Source: Pseudomonas sp. JM0905a
Lineage (GTDB): Bacteria; Pseudomonadota; Gammaproteobacteria; Pseudomonadales; Pseudomonadaceae
Assembly (NCBI RefSeq): GCF_014700075.1
Contig: NZ_JACXBU010000021.1
Span: 1 to 41,526, forward strand
Reading direction: 5' to 3'
Length of the DNA stretch: 41,526 bases
Shown: positions 41,467 to 41,526 of the stretch, piece after piece
How positions within the stretch are numbered: the stretch's first letter is position 1
Layout: every line of letters starts with the position of its first letter
The notes under the pieces: model-generated
What the model saw: the letters and a program-made list of their open reading frames with translations, nothing else
The model's database searches: none
Told to the model about the DNA's origin: nothing
Made by a program: the position numbers and the translations under genes

Positions 41467-41526
41467 CTTGACGATGACCTACTCTCACATGGAGAAGCTC
41501 CACACTACCATCGGCGATGCGTCGTT
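41467..41526 (-). rRNA. rrf: 5S rRNA, 3' part (cut by window edge)
   Basis: Read on the minus strand, the last 60 bases contain AACGACGCATCGCCGATGGT, AGTGTGG, and CCATGTGAGAGTAGGTCATC, closing GTCAAGC: the conserved 3' half of Pseudomonas 5S rRNA. The rest of the rRNA operon lies to the right, outside the window. The exact 3' end is uncertain by 1-3 bases. Confidence 0.93.

Overview
The window is GC-rich chromosomal DNA from a Pseudomonas, most likely a relative of the P. aeruginosa / P. resinovorans lineage. The evidence is the high-GC codon use, the OprD-family porin, the oscA-sbp-cysTWA block beside a DesA-type desaturase, the gabDT pair, and Pseudomonas-style REP palindromes. From memory, much of the gene order (ats genes; cysA to desA; gabT/gabD) resembles the P. 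aeruginosa chromosome. Several modules look like additions to that backbone. No phage, IS element or CRISPR array is visible.

Layout. 1-6715 is a sulfate-ester (organosulfur) scavenging region: the start of a TonB-family gene, the AtsK dioxygenase with a divergent LysR regulator, and the AtsR binding protein divergent from a fused two-module permease (AtsB) and its ATPase (AtsC). 6755-12843 holds a PAS-GGDEF protein, a HlyD/DUF2955 efflux pair with a divergent LysR regulator, a small exported protein and an OprD-type porin. 13029-21690 holds desA, a membrane PAS-GGDEF-EAL protein, and the inorganic sulfur block oscA-sbp-cysT-cysW-cysA followed by a TSUP-family permease. 21727-25445 holds two divergent regulator/target pairs (XRE with a membrane protein; Crp/Fnr with an Mpo1-like protein) and an unknown exported protein.

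25568-28016 is a compact cassette: an AraC regulator divergent from a membrane fatty-acid desaturase, then a rubredoxin. The short gap between regulator and desaturase carries two 19-bp direct repeats with a 21-bp period. 28153-33142 carries a barrel-only autotransporter, an EamA exporter, LysR and TetR regulators, an SDR-like protein that lacks the catalytic Ser and Tyr, and a DsbA-like isomerase. 33139-35684 is a tandem pair of REC-HDOD paralogues. 36034-38931 is gabD-gabT. 39252-41526 holds tRNA-Arg(CCG), a chimeric pseudogene joining the start of a Ppx/GppA gene to the end of a CorA/ZntB transporter gene, a type I asparaginase gene, and the 3' end of a 5S rRNA gene on the minus strand.

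How the genes work together. The first half is mainly a sulfur-starvation programme: outer-membrane energisation, sulfate-ester import and cleavage, and sulfate import. AT-rich islands with inverted repeats stand out in front of the sulfur genes. The second half is mostly small regulator-plus-enzyme modules, several with clear palindromic or repeated candidate operators. The best candidates for undescribed biology are the AraC-desaturase-rubredoxin cassette and the TetR-controlled SDR-like/isomerase pair. All functional calls come from reading motifs and remembered family features; no database search was run.
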